Positions 37,586-45,881 of a stretch of DNA of 64,000 bases are shown here, piece by piece. Below the pieces are notes generated by a model that saw only the letters and a list, made by a program, of their open reading frames with translations, was not told the DNA's origin and searched no databases. The translations under genes and the position numbers were made by a program. Source of the DNA: Rhodococcus maanshanensis NBRC 100610 (GTDB lineage: Bacteria > Actinomycetota > Actinomycetes > Mycobacteriales > Mycobacteriaceae); NCBI RefSeq assembly GCF_001894865.1, contig NZ_BCXA01000031.1, positions 1 through 64,000 on the forward strand, in the 5' to 3' direction. Position 1 is the stretch's first letter. Every line of letters starts with the position of its first letter.

Positions 37586-37693
37586 CTGTGCGGCGCGAGG
37601 CGCCGGTACAGGCGCCATTCGGCACGGTGAACGTGTGTCACGATTCGCGCGGTCGGCGGGAGAAGATGGCAGGTCCCGGCCTGGCGTGGGGGT

Positions 37694-37707
37694 ATGAACC
37701 AGTTCTA
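37694..37707. promoter_or_regulatory. Weak KstR-like inverted motif
   Basis: Sequence ATGAACCAGTTCTA matches the KstR cholesterol-regulator consensus TNNAACNNGTTNNA at seven of the eight defined positions (the first T is A here). It is followed by an AGA. Sites of this sort control sterol genes in mycobacteria and rhodococci, and steroid-type genes occur further on. Chance matches are common, so confidence is low. Confidence 0.3.
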
Positions 37708-37718
37708 GATTCGGATGG

Positions 37719-37732
37719 AGACCGATCGGTCT
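37719..37732. promoter_or_regulatory. Perfect 14-bp palindrome AGACCGATCGGTCT
   Basis: The palindrome lies 81 bases ahead of the LLM oxidoreductase GTG, in the AT-richer part of the gap. Its form is like TetR-family operators. The nearest TetR genes in the window are not adjacent, so the regulator is unknown. Confidence 0.55.
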
Positions 37733-37812
37733 GGACACCTTGCCAAACAACTGTCCGGCAAATAGTCTCGATCTGATTCGAGTGCTCGCTCACGGTGGCA
37801 AGGGAGACCCTG

Positions 37813-38673
37813 GTGAAGTTTGGCATCACGCTGTTCACGAGTGATCGTGGGATCACACCGGCTTCGGCCGCTGCGGCCTCGGAACGCTGCGGCTTCGATT
37901 CCTTCTACGTCCCTGAGCACACGCACATCCCGGCCCGGCGGGACGCCGCGCACCCGCAGACCGGTGATGAGACGCTGCCCGACGACCGCTACATGCGCAC
38001 GCTCGACCCCTGGGTGGCGCTGGCGACCGCGGCCTCGGTGACCGAACGCATCGCGCTCGGCACCGCGGTCGCGCTCCCGGTCGAACACGATCCGATCACC
38101 CTGGCGAAGACCATCGCCTCGCTCGACCACCTGTCCGGGGGGCGAGTGGTGCTCGGCGTCGGGTACGGCTGGAACCTCGACGAGCTCACCGACCACGGTG
38201 TGCCGCCGGGGCGGCGCCGGACCATGCTGCGCGAGTACCTCGAGGCCATGCAGGCGCTGTGGTCGCAGCAGGAGGCCGAGTACGACGGCGAGTTCGTCAA
38301 GTTCGGCCCGAGTTGGGCGTGGCCGAAAACCATTCAGCAGCCCCGTGTTCCGGTGATCGTGGGCGCGGCGGGCAACGAGAAGAACTTCAAGTGGATCGCC
38401 CGGTCCGCGGACGGCTGGATGACCACCCCGATCGAGCAGGACATCGACGACAACGTGCTGTTGCTGCGCCGCATCTGGCAGGAGGCGGGCCGCGAGGGCG
38501 CGCCCCGGATCGTGGTGCTGGCGGGCAAGCCCGACCACGAGAAGCTCGCCCGCTGGGAGGACCTCGGCGTGACCGAGGTCGTGTTCGGGGTGCCCGACAA
38601 GTCGGAGGCCGAGGTGGAGGCCTACCTGGAACGGCTCGCGGGCAAGCTGAACCGGGAGCCGGTCGCGCGCTGA
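37813..38673 (+). CDS. LLM-class F420-dependent oxidoreductase
   Basis: 286 residues. A luciferase-like (beta/alpha)8 barrel: start VKFGITLFTSDRG, SFYVPEHTHIPARR, then RIALGTAVALPVEHDPITLAKTIASLDHLSGGRVVLGVGYGW, which is the cofactor-binding and signature stretch. This subgroup (TIGR03619 type) uses reduced F420 to reduce unknown substrates; related proteins act on C=C and C=O bonds and nitro groups. I chose GTG 37813 (AAGGGAGACCCTG upstream); an in-frame GTG at 37795 adds six residues. It converges with the next gene across a 9-bp inverted repeat. Confidence 0.88.
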   Translation: MKFGITLFTSDRGITPASAAAASERCGFDSFYVPEHTHIPARRDAAHPQTGDETLPDDRYMRTLDPWVALATAASVTERIALGTAVALPVEHDPITLAKTIASLDHLSGGRVVLGVGYGWNLDELTDHGVPPGRRRTMLREYLEAMQALWSQQEAEYDGEFVKFGPSWAWPKTIQQPRVPVIVGAAGNEKNFKWIARSADGWMTTPIEQDIDDNVLLLRRIWQEAGREGAPRIVVLAGKPDHEKLARWEDLGVTEVVFGVPDKSEAEVEAYLERLAGKLNREPVAR

Positions 38674-38681
38674 CCCGCGAC

Positions 38682-38713
38682 GGGCGGGTTCAGCCCAGCG
38701 CCGCAACCCGCCC
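38682..38713. terminator. 9-bp inverted repeat after the LLM gene
   Basis: GGGCGGGTT (38682-38690) and AACCCGCCC (38705-38713) with a 14-base loop overlap the end of the convergent gene. A weak candidate bidirectional terminator. Confidence 0.35.
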
Positions 38714-39634
38714 CTGCTTACGGGCCTTCGCCAGCCCGCGCCGGGCCAGGAAACCGTTGGCCAGCAACAGGATCGTCTTGTTCGCGGGCGCACGGAACCC
38801 GGTCTCGGTGTGCGGTGCATACCGCGCCTCGTCGCCGGCGACCTCGAGCCAACCGGTGTTCTGGCGGGACTCGAGGCCGACGAGTTGGGCGCGGTAGGAG
38901 TGCGCGAGCAGGCCTGCGCGGCGGCCGCCCGGCGGCACCCAGGTGGGCACCCGCAGCCGGACGCCCTCGGCGTCGGCGTCGATCACCCCGACCGGGGCGA
39001 TCGCCGGATATCGGTCCGCGTCGCGGTAGGCGAGCAGCAGGTGCGGGAGCCTCGCGGCGCGCTCGCCTGTCTTCGCCGCGTCCACCCGTGGGCCTGTGCC
39101 CTTCTTCGGTGGCGGCTGCGGCGCGGCGGCGGCCTCGGGTCGCGGTGTGCCGAACACTGCACACTCACCGTCCGCGTTCGGCGCGGGCCAGGCCACGACC
39201 CGGGTTACGGTCACCGTCACCAGTACCCGGTCCTCGTAGTACGCGTGCAGCCACCGGTCCCAGAACCGTCCCCGCTTGGGTGCGCCCATGAACGGCTCCG
39301 AGTGCGTGCCGATCTCGTCGAGTGTCGCGCGGTCGGGATGTGGGGCGAAGCGCGCCTCGCCCTGGACCAGGACGAACCCCGTGGCGCGGTCGCCGACACC
39401 GTGTTCGCGGGCGTGGTACGCCAGCGCGACCCTGGGATCGACCTTGATGCGCTCGAGTTTGCGGCCGAAGCCGAGTGAGGTGGTGAAGCCGACCGTGCCG
39501 AGCTCGCGGTCGCGCAGCCCGATCGGCGCCACCGTCGTCACGACCGCTCCGCCCGCAGGGGTGAGGCAGGCGAGCCCGCAGGTGAGGTCGCCGCCGAGAA
39601 TGGCGTCGACCTCGTCCGACCAGGTGACCGGCAT
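38690..39634 (-). CDS. Split-barrel (pyridoxamine-phosphate-oxidase-like) flavin/F420 protein
   Basis: 314 residues made of two similar halves. The N-terminal half (about 1-150) has VGFTTSLGFGRKLERIKVDPRVALAYHARE, the FMN/F420 split-barrel pattern, and the second half repeats it (PAIAPVGVIDADAEGVRLRV). A Pro/Ala-rich linker of about 25 residues joins them. Proteins of this group oxidise or reduce with FMN or F420 or bind them. It converges with the F420-type LLM oxidoreductase, so a shared cofactor is possible. Function unknown. Confidence 0.65.
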   Translation of the reverse strand: MPVTWSDEVDAILGGDLTCGLACLTPAGGAVVTTVAPIGLRDRELGTVGFTTSLGFGRKLERIKVDPRVALAYHAREHGVGDRATGFVLVQGEARFAPHPDRATLDEIGTHSEPFMGAPKRGRFWDRWLHAYYEDRVLVTVTVTRVVAWPAPNADGECAVFGTPRPEAAAAPQPPPKKGTGPRVDAAKTGERAARLPHLLLAYRDADRYPAIAPVGVIDADAEGVRLRVPTWVPPGGRRAGLLAHSYRAQLVGLESRQNTGWLEVAGDEARYAPHTETGFRAPANKTILLLANGFLARRGLAKARKQGRVAALG

Positions 39635-39646
39635 GGTTCAAGGCTA

Positions 39647-39710
39647 GCGCCTGTGCGCTGTTGACGAGTGCAGGGACTCGTCAACCGCGCACAGGCGGCG
39701 CAGCCGCCTA
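39647..39710. repeat. Dispersed palindromic element, copy 2
   Basis: Arms at 39649-39669 and 39676-39696 are inverted 21-mers with one mismatch and a 6-base loop; the core reads TTGACGAGT. The right half plus the tail GGCGGCGCAGCCGCCTA (39695-39710 region) matches copy 1 at 9855-9891 over about 37 bp with one mismatch. It ends beside the TAG stop of the FAD dehydrogenase gene, as copy 1 ends at the mtr stop. It probably terminates that gene's transcription. Confidence 0.8.
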
Positions 39711-39711
39711 C

Positions 39712-41181
39712 CTACCCCTTGGCGGCGCTGACGCCTGCGCGCCTGCCGTAGAAGCTGCCGTCGCCCAGCGATGTTCCGCTCGCGTAGCCGCCCGCACAGA
39801 CACCTGAGGTGCAGCGGCCCGCCGCGAACAGGCCGGGGATCGGCTCGCCGCTCACGTGCAGGACCTCCGAGTTGATCGTGGTGCGCAGTCCGCCGAGGGT
39901 GAACCCGGCGGTGAAGTTGCGCAGGTCGAGCGCGGCGATGGGGGAGCCGATCGGCTTGCACCATTCGGGCTTCTTGCCCAGCACCGGGTCCTCGCCGTTC
40001 TCGGCGTGCCGGTTGTACACCTCGACGGTCGAGACCAGCGCGCCGGCGGGCAGGCCCATCTCGGACTCGAGCTCCTCGACCGTCTCCGCCACCCACTTCG
40101 GCTGGAACCGGAAGAACGGTGTCGAGCTGTCGGCCGCGATGCCCTCCTCGTAGGCGGCCTCGTCGATGATCAGGTAAGCCTGGTTCTCGTTGCGCAGCAA
40201 CGTCTCCTGACCGATCCGGCCCGGGTAGGTGTCCTCGTTGACGTAGCGCTGGCCGCGGCCGTTGACGAGGATGCCCCTGACCATCAACTGCGGATCGCCG
40301 AAGAACGCGACCTCGGTGGCATCCATGTGCGCCAGGTCCGCGCCGAGGGCCTGCGCCATCCGGATCGCCCTGCCGTCGTGCTCCTCGATCGAGGCGCCCG
40401 GCTTGCCGATCAGCCGCGGCGCGTAGTTCTGCACCATCTCCTTGTTGTAGGCGAAGCTGCCGGTGGCCAGCACCACGCCGGTGCGGGCGCGGACCGCGAT
40501 CTCCTTGCCGTACTGCTTGGCGATGATCCCGACGACCCGGCCATCGGCATCGACGATGAGGCGCTGCACCCGCATGTCGTATTCGGCACGGACGCCGAGC
40601 TTCTCGGCGGTCTCCACTAGCGGCTTCATCAGCATGTAGCCGCCGCCCTTCTCCCCGGTCCGCTTGTCCGCCATCTGCGGGACGTGCCCGCGCGGCGCCG
40701 GGGTCGCGATGGCGTTGAACGGTGCCGCGTTCTCGCCGCCGGAGTACATCAGTCCGTCGTCGAACGGGGTCTCCCAACCGGGCTGGCCGTAGAAGGACTC
40801 CTTGAACGGCACCCCGTTGTCCACGAGCCAGTTGTAGTGCTCGACGCTGCCCTCGCAGTAGTCGGTGATCTTCTCCTCGTCGGCGCCAGGGCCGAGAGCG
40901 GCCATCATGAAGGCCTTCATGTTCTCCGGCGAGTCCTCGAAGCCGAGCGCCTGCTGGAGCGGCGTGCCGCCGCCGAGATAGATGAACCCGCCGGCCAGCG
41001 CCGCGGCGCCGCCCCAGCCGCTGGTCCGTTCGAGCACCAGGACGTCCGCGCCTGCACGCGCGGCCTCGATTGCGGCGCTGACGCCCGCGATGCCGTAGCC
41101 GGCGACGACCACATCGGCTTCGTACTGCCACGTCTCGATGGTGTCGGCGGGCTGTGGACGGATGGGAGTGGCCTCGGCCAT
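39712..41181 (-). CDS. FAD-dependent dehydrogenase, KstD / fumarate-reductase flavoprotein family
   Basis: 489 residues. The N-terminal FAD motif is VVVAGYGIAGVSAAIEAARAG, followed by GGAAALAGGFIYLGGGTPLQ and, at the C-terminus, GLFAAGRCTSGVCAGGYASG, which closes the FAD site. The family includes 3-ketosteroid delta-1-dehydrogenase (KstD). The C-terminal QNYAPRLIG and TAGFTLGGLRT regions are consistent but do not settle the substrate. It ends the minus-strand arm and lies 57 bases after the carboxymuconolactone-type gene. In Mtb a comparable FAD protein (Rv0785) lies in the same chromosomal area. A steroid-ring dehydrogenation role is a good guess in this context. Confidence 0.8.
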   Translation of the reverse strand: MAEATPIRPQPADTIETWQYEADVVVAGYGIAGVSAAIEAARAGADVLVLERTSGWGGAAALAGGFIYLGGGTPLQQALGFEDSPENMKAFMMAALGPGADEEKITDYCEGSVEHYNWLVDNGVPFKESFYGQPGWETPFDDGLMYSGGENAAPFNAIATPAPRGHVPQMADKRTGEKGGGYMLMKPLVETAEKLGVRAEYDMRVQRLIVDADGRVVGIIAKQYGKEIAVRARTGVVLATGSFAYNKEMVQNYAPRLIGKPGASIEEHDGRAIRMAQALGADLAHMDATEVAFFGDPQLMVRGILVNGRGQRYVNEDTYPGRIGQETLLRNENQAYLIIDEAAYEEGIAADSSTPFFRFQPKWVAETVEELESEMGLPAGALVSTVEVYNRHAENGEDPVLGKKPEWCKPIGSPIAALDLRNFTAGFTLGGLRTTINSEVLHVSGEPIPGLFAAGRCTSGVCAGGYASGTSLGDGSFYGRRAGVSAAKG

Positions 41182-41238
41182 GAATCGGGTCCTTCTCTCG
41201 AGAGTTGTTGCCTTGAGTGCAGTATTTCCGGTCCGGCC

Positions 41239-41676
41239 TCAGCCGGTGGCGGTTTCCGAGGAGTTCGTCTCGGCGGCCTTCGCCGCGGCCCTGGCGGCCT
41301 TGCGCCGGTCCGCCTTGACGGCGATCAGGGCATTGTTGAGTCCGGTGCCCAACGGCCAGCCGACGTAGTGGCAGAGGAAGATCGCCGCCTCCTCGACCTG
41401 TTCCTCGGTCAGTTCCTCGTTGTGCAGCGCCGCGTTGATCTGGATCTTCGCCACGTCGCCCTGGCCCTGCGCGGTGATGGCGCCGAGCAGCAGCAGCCGG
41501 CGGTCGCGCAGGGTGAGCCCCGGCCTGGTCCAGATGTCGGCGAACAGATGGTCTGCGGTGACCGCGAAGAAGTCGCCGGGGACGTCGGCGGGCATCTCCC
41601 AGCCGTACACCTGGTTCATCATCGCGACCCCGCGAGCCCGCGCCTCGCTCGGACCCCTGCCGTTCTCGTCGGTCAT
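41239..41676 (-). CDS. Carboxymuconolactone decarboxylase / AhpD-like protein
   Basis: 145 residues. The alpha-helical CMD domain (PF02627) has LTLRDRRLLLLGAITAQG and the later AAIFLCHYVGWPLG, in which the second Cys of an AhpD CxxC pair is missing, so a decarboxylase- or binding-type role is more likely than peroxidase. Start overlaps the upstream 3-hydroxyisobutyrate-dehydrogenase-like gene by four bases. It corresponds to Mtb Rv0771 (144 residues) in the same order. Confidence 0.88.
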   Translation of the reverse strand: MTDENGRGPSEARARGVAMMNQVYGWEMPADVPGDFFAVTADHLFADIWTRPGLTLRDRRLLLLGAITAQGQGDVAKIQINAALHNEELTEEQVEEAAIFLCHYVGWPLGTGLNNALIAVKADRRKAARAAAKAAETNSSETATG

Positions 41677-42572
41677 GCGTGCTCCTTGGTTGCGGATTCG
41701 GACAGTGCGCCGGTCCCGACCCCGAGTCCCGGGCCGAGATCGGAGAGGGCGCGCCGGGCGAGCGGCAGGTCGACGTCGAGCCGCTCACCGAGGTCGAGCG
41801 CAAGGGACAGGTCCTTCTCGCCGAGGTTGCGGACGTGCCCGAGGATCGGGTGCCAGAAGTCGTCCTCGGCGACCGGGGCGGTGGTCTCGCGCAACATGAT
41901 CGCGCCCGCGCCCCCGGTGATGGCGTCGGTGTGCCGGACGATCTTGCCGAGCTCGCGGATGTCGAGGCCCGCGGCCTCGGCGAGGCGCTGTGCCTCGCTC
42001 GCGGCGGTGAACGAGACGAAGTGGAGCAGGTTGCGCGCCAGCTTCATCCGGGTGCCCGCACCGACCGGCCCGGCGTGCACGACCAGCTCGGCCCAGCACC
42101 CGAACGGCCCGCGGACCGCGGCGAACGCCTCCTCGGATCCGCCGACCATGACCGCGAGCCGACCCTGCTTGGCCCCGGGCGCGCCGCCGCTGACGGGCGC
42201 ATCGACCAGGTCGACTCCCCGTTCCCGGCAGCGCTGGGCGAGGTCGGTGGCGGTCAGGTCGCTGATCGTCGAGTGCACCGCGATCACCGTGCCGGGCGCG
42301 GCGGCGGTGAGGATCCCGTCGGGACCGTCGACCACCTCCCGTACCTGTGCGTCGTCGAGGACGGTCACCGAGATCACCTGGGACTGAGAGGCGACCGCGG
42401 CAGGCGTGTCCGCCGCGGTGGCACCCGCATCGGTGAAGGGTGTCAGCGTCTCGGGCCGCGCGTCGCACACCACCAGGCCGCCGGGCCAGTCGAGCAACCG
42501 GGTGGCCATCGGCGCGCCCATGTTGCCGAGGCCGATGTAGCCGACCGTGATGTCGGTGTCGTTCGCGGTCAC
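41673..42572 (-). CDS. 3-hydroxyisobutyrate-dehydrogenase family NAD(P) oxidoreductase
   Basis: 299 residues from GTG 42572, overlapping the SDR stop (GTGA). N-terminal NAD(P) motif VGYIGLGNMGAPMATRLL, the substrate loop DAPVSGGAPGAKQGRLAVMVGG and the catalytic lysine in GAGTRMKLARNLLHFV. Family members oxidise 3-hydroxy acids such as 3-hydroxyisobutyrate. It matches Mtb Rv0770 in place and length. Here it could oxidise a hydroxy acid released from sterol side-chain or methyl-group breakdown, but this is inference. Confidence 0.9.
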   Translation of the reverse strand: MTANDTDITVGYIGLGNMGAPMATRLLDWPGGLVVCDARPETLTPFTDAGATAADTPAAVASQSQVISVTVLDDAQVREVVDGPDGILTAAAPGTVIAVHSTISDLTATDLAQRCRERGVDLVDAPVSGGAPGAKQGRLAVMVGGSEEAFAAVRGPFGCWAELVVHAGPVGAGTRMKLARNLLHFVSFTAASEAQRLAEAAGLDIRELGKIVRHTDAITGGAGAIMLRETTAPVAEDDFWHPILGHVRNLGEKDLSLALDLGERLDVDLPLARRALSDLGPGLGVGTGALSESATKEHA

Positions 42573-43318
42573 GACCGGTACACCTGTCCGCCGTCGACGT
42601 TGAATATCTGCCCGGTGACCCAGCCGGCATCGTCGGAGAGCAGGAACAGGCACATGCCGACCAGGTCCTCGGTGGTTCCCATGCGCTGCAGGGGAATCCG
42701 CCTGACGATGTCCTTGACGATGTTGCCGGGCGTGACCGTGCGGGTGGCCTCGGTGTCGATCGGCCCAGGCGCGATCGCGTTGATGCGAATGTCCGACCAA
42801 CCGAGCTCGGTGGCGAGCTGCTGGGTGAGGCTGTTGATGCCTGCCTTCGCCAGTCCGTAGTAGTTCGAGTACAGCCAGGCGGCGGTGGAGGACTGGTTGA
42901 CGATCGATCCGCCGTTGGCCCGCATGTGCGGGACGACCGCCCGGCACACCTGCAGGGCGCCGTCCATGTTCACGCTCATGAACCGTCGGTAGTAGTCCCA
43001 GTCCACCGTGAGCAGCGAGTCGATCTTCATGCCGCCGTAGATCGCGGCGTTGTTGACCAGGTGCTCGATGCTGCCATACCGCTCGACCGCGAAGTCGGCG
43101 AGGGCGACGGCCGAATCCGCCTCGGCCACATCGACTTCCTTGAACGCCGCGGAGCCCCCGTCCGCGGTGATCTGTTTGGCCACGGTCTCGCCGAGCTCGC
43201 GGTTGAGGTCGGCGACCACCACGTTGGCGCCCTCGGCCGCGAGTGCCCGTGCGTAACCCTCGCCGATGCCCTGCGCCGCGCCGGTGACGATGGCGGTGCG
43301 TCCGTCGAAACGTCCCAT
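42569..43318 (-). CDS. Short-chain dehydrogenase/reductase (Rv0769-type)
   Basis: 249 residues, classical SDR. TGAAQGIGEGYARAL near residue 11, VVVADLNRE, NNAAIYGG in place of NNAG, catalytic Ser in IVNQSSTAAW and YYGLAKAG for the Tyr/Lys pair. ATG 43318 with GAGGAG upstream. It lies 41 bases downstream of the aldehyde dehydrogenase and overlaps the next gene, in the order of Mtb Rv0768-Rv0769-Rv0770-Rv0771. It should oxidise or reduce a hydroxyl or ketone of the same pathway. Confidence 0.9.
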   Translation of the reverse strand: MGRFDGRTAIVTGAAQGIGEGYARALAAEGANVVVADLNRELGETVAKQITADGGSAAFKEVDVAEADSAVALADFAVERYGSIEHLVNNAAIYGGMKIDSLLTVDWDYYRRFMSVNMDGALQVCRAVVPHMRANGGSIVNQSSTAAWLYSNYYGLAKAGINSLTQQLATELGWSDIRINAIAPGPIDTEATRTVTPGNIVKDIVRRIPLQRMGTTEDLVGMCLFLLSDDAGWVTGQIFNVDGGQVYRS

Positions 43319-43359
43319 GTGTCTGCTCTCCTCGCTAGGTGTACTCGGCCGGCTGTGGA

Positions 43360-44832
43360 TCAGGTCGTCGCGGGGGAGGCGACGAGTTTGGTCTCCAGGT
43401 ACTCCTCGAAGCCGGCCACGCCCATCTCGCGGCCGATCCCGGACTGCTTGTAGCCACCGAACGGGGCGTCCGCGGAGTACCAGACCCCGCCGTTGACGCT
43501 GAGCGTTCCGGTGCGCACGCCCGCGACCACGCGGTTCACCCGCTCCGGGTCGGTGCCCCACACCGAGCCGGACAGCCCGTACGGCGAGTCGTTGGCGATC
43601 CGGACGGCGTCCTCGTCGCCGTCGTGCGGGAGGATGACCAGGACCGGGCCGAAGATCTCCTCCTGGGCGACCCGTGCGGAGTTGTCCACCCCGGCGATCA
43701 GGGTCGGCTCGACAAAGAACCCGCGGTCCCGGTCGGCCGGTCGGCCACCGCCGGTGACGATGGTGCCGCCCTCCTCCACGGCGAGCTTCAGGTAGCCCTC
43801 CACCCGCTCGCGTTGGCGCGCGGAGATCAGTGGCCCGCAGACGGTTCCTGGCTTGCTGGGGTCGCCTGCGCGGATGCCGGACATGGTCGCGGCGGTCGCG
43901 GCGACCGCCTCGTCGTAGCGGGCCCGCGGGACCAGCAGCCGGGTCGTCAGCGCGCAGCCCTGACCCGCGTGCACGCATACCGAGAAGGCCGCGACCGAAC
44001 AGGCGCTCGCCAGGTCGGCGTCGTCGAGCACGATGAACGCGGACTTGCCGCCGAGTTCGAGGAACACCTTCTTGAGGCTGTCGGCCGCCGAGGCCATCAC
44101 CGTGCGGCCAGTGGCGGTGGACCCGGTGAACGAGACCAGATCGACGCGCGGGTCGGTGCACAGCCGGGCGCCGAGTGCATGGTCGGTGGAGGTCACGATG
44201 TTGACCACGCCCGCGGGGATCTCGGTCTCCTCGGCGATCACCCTGCCGACCAGTGCCGCGCACCACGGGGTGTCGGGCGCGGGCTTGAGCACCACGGTGT
44301 TGCCCGCGGCAAGGGCAGGCCCGAGCTTGGCGAAGTTGATCTGGTGGGGGAAGTTCCACGGGGTGATCGCGCCGACGACACCGACGGCCTCCTTGAACAC
44401 CCGGCGAGCGGTGGGGATCCCCATTGGCGCTGCGGCCCCGAGATCCTCTTCCCACGAATAGTTCTCGGCCAGGTCGGCCCAGTAGCGCAGGTCTTCGATG
44501 GGGCCCTCGAGCTGCGGTCCGCTGGTCAGCATCGCGGGCGCACCGACCTCGGCGATGGTCACCTCGCGCAACTCCTCGATGTGCGATTGCAGGGCGTCGC
44601 ACAGCTGGCGCAGGCAGCCGGCGCGGAACGCGTGATCGCGGGACCAGGTGCCCTCGTCGAACGCCAGGCGAGCGGCCGCGATCGCGGCGTCCATGTCGGC
44701 GGCGGTGGCCTCGGCCGCCGATCCGAGCACCTCCTCGGTGGCGGGGTTGAGCACCTCGAAGGTGCCGCCGGAGCCGGGGACGAGCTTTCCGTCGATCAGC
44801 AGGGCCGAACTGTCGGTCGGACGAAGCGCCAT
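43360..44832 (-). CDS. Aldehyde dehydrogenase (AldA / Rv0768-type)
   Basis: 490 residues (Mtb AldA, Rv0768, is 489). NAD(P)-dependent. Visible: TPWNFPHQINFAKLGPALAAGNTVVLKPAP, FTGSTATGRTVM, base Glu in LELGGKSAFIVLDDADL and nucleophile Cys in VCVHAGQGCALTTRLLV. ATG 44832 has GGAGGA eight bases upstream. It starts the minus arm; its promoter lies in the 115-base gap that carries an 18-bp operator shared with the TetR gene at 45882. It may oxidise the aldehyde released by a P450 of the opposite arm. Confidence 0.92.
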   Translation of the reverse strand: MALRPTDSSALLIDGKLVPGSGGTFEVLNPATEEVLGSAAEATAADMDAAIAAARLAFDEGTWSRDHAFRAGCLRQLCDALQSHIEELREVTIAEVGAPAMLTSGPQLEGPIEDLRYWADLAENYSWEEDLGAAAPMGIPTARRVFKEAVGVVGAITPWNFPHQINFAKLGPALAAGNTVVLKPAPDTPWCAALVGRVIAEETEIPAGVVNIVTSTDHALGARLCTDPRVDLVSFTGSTATGRTVMASAADSLKKVFLELGGKSAFIVLDDADLASACSVAAFSVCVHAGQGCALTTRLLVPRARYDEAVAATAATMSGIRAGDPSKPGTVCGPLISARQRERVEGYLKLAVEEGGTIVTGGGRPADRDRGFFVEPTLIAGVDNSARVAQEEIFGPVLVILPHDGDEDAVRIANDSPYGLSGSVWGTDPERVNRVVAGVRTGTLSVNGGVWYSADAPFGGYKQSGIGREMGVAGFEEYLETKLVASPATT

Positions 44833-44849
44833 GCTCAATTCCTCCACAT

Positions 44850-44867
44850 CTGGACAGGTGTCTGGAC
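44850..44867. promoter_or_regulatory. 18-bp operator copy A (aldehyde dehydrogenase / SDR intergenic)
   Basis: CTGGACAGGTGTCTGGAC lies 18 bases ahead of the aldehyde dehydrogenase ATG and 81 bases before the divergent SDR. On the other strand it matches 17 of 18 bases with copy B at the TetR gene start (45884-45901). Two identical-class dyads in adjacent intergenic regions strongly suggest binding by the TetR encoded at 45882. Confidence 0.8.
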
Positions 44868-44947
44868 TATAGTTCGCACAGAGATACCTCGCAACGCTTT
44901 CAGGCAGAAGCACGTCGAACGTTCCATCGATTGCAGGGAGTGATCCG

Positions 44948-45805
44948 ATGAATCGAGTCGCAGGCAAGGTCGCGTTCGTGACCGGCGCAGCACGGGGGCA
45001 GGGCCGCAGCCACGCGGTCCATCTCGCCGAGGAGGGCGCGGACATCATCGCGTTCGATCTGTGCGCGGACATCGCGAGCAACGAATATCCGCTCGCCACC
45101 GAGGCCGACCTGGAGGAGACGGCACGGCTGGTCGAAAAGGCCGGTCGCAGGGCGGTCGCTGCGCGCGTCGACGTCCGCGACCGGGCGGCCGTCGAGGCCG
45201 TGCTGGCCGAGGCGGTGGGCAAGTTGGGTGGTCTCGACGTCGTGGTGGCCAACGCGGGAATCTGCCCCCTGGGCAACCACATCCCGAATGCCGGCTTCGT
45301 CGACGCCTTCGACGTCAACTTCGTCGGCGTGGTGAACACCGTGCACGCGGCGATGGAGTACCTGGGCGAGGGCGCCTCGATCATCGCGATCGGTTCGGTC
45401 GCAGGTCTGGTGCCGCAGACCGGGATCAACGGCCAGCAGGCGATGCAGGGCCCCGGCGGCGACGGGTACGGGCTGGCCAAGAAGCTGATACAGGCCTACA
45501 CGAACTCGCTGGCGCTCACCTTGGGGCCGAGTTCGATCAGGGTCAACGCGATCCATCCGACGAACGTGAACACCGACATGCTGCAGAGTCCGCCGATGTA
45601 CAAGACGTTCCGGCCCGACCTCGAGAACCCGACCGCCGAGGATGCGGCGCTGACCTTTCCGTTCATGCAGGCCATGCCGATCCCGTGGGTCGAGCCCGAG
45701 GACATCTCGCACGCGGTGGTGTACCTGGCCTCGGACGAATCGCGGTACGTGACCGGCCAGCAACTGCGGGTCGACGGCGGCGCAGGAATGAAGATCGGGC
45801 TCTAG
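44948..45805 (+). CDS. Mycofactocin-coupled SDR family oxidoreductase
   Basis: 285 residues of the TIGR03971-type SDR family, which uses tightly bound NAD and hands electrons to the peptide cofactor mycofactocin. The start matches the subfamily: VAGKVAFVTGAARGQGRSHAVHLAEEGADIIAFDLC, with the G-R-S-H-A-V run typical of it. Catalytic Ser is in AIGSVAGLVP, and YGLAKK gives the Tyr/Lys pair. The start is at 44948 near a weak GGGAGTG. It lies between the divergent aldehyde dehydrogenase and the TetR gene, an insertion relative to Mtb. The substrate alcohol is unknown; a sterol hydroxyl is possible. Confidence 0.85.
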   Translation: MNRVAGKVAFVTGAARGQGRSHAVHLAEEGADIIAFDLCADIASNEYPLATEADLEETARLVEKAGRRAVAARVDVRDRAAVEAVLAEAVGKLGGLDVVVANAGICPLGNHIPNAGFVDAFDVNFVGVVNTVHAAMEYLGEGASIIAIGSVAGLVPQTGINGQQAMQGPGGDGYGLAKKLIQAYTNSLALTLGPSSIRVNAIHPTNVNTDMLQSPPMYKTFRPDLENPTAEDAALTFPFMQAMPIPWVEPEDISHAVVYLASDESRYVTGQQLRVDGGAGMKIGL

Positions 45806-45881
45806 GCGATCGGCTGCTGACCGGCCGCGAACGGCCGAATCGAACGCGAAAACGGGTACCGCCGGACGGGAGACCGTAGTA

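Larger units (their letters stand above)
37478..37812. other. Intergenic region with terminator and regulatory palindromes
   Basis: 335 bases without a credible gene. From left to right it contains a strong T-run hairpin, a GC-rich stretch, then an AT-richer promoter zone with an 8-position KstR-like half-match, a perfect 14-bp palindrome and the promoter and ribosome site of the LLM oxidoreductase. Small frames here are antisense or overlap noise. Confidence 0.7.

Noticed and set aside
39856-40620. 254-residue plus-strand frame opposite the FAD dehydrogenase
   Set aside because: Antisense shadow without motifs.
43339-44943. 534-residue plus-strand frame over the aldehyde dehydrogenase
   Set aside because: Antisense of a gene with full ALDH motifs; amino-acid make-up is shadow-like.
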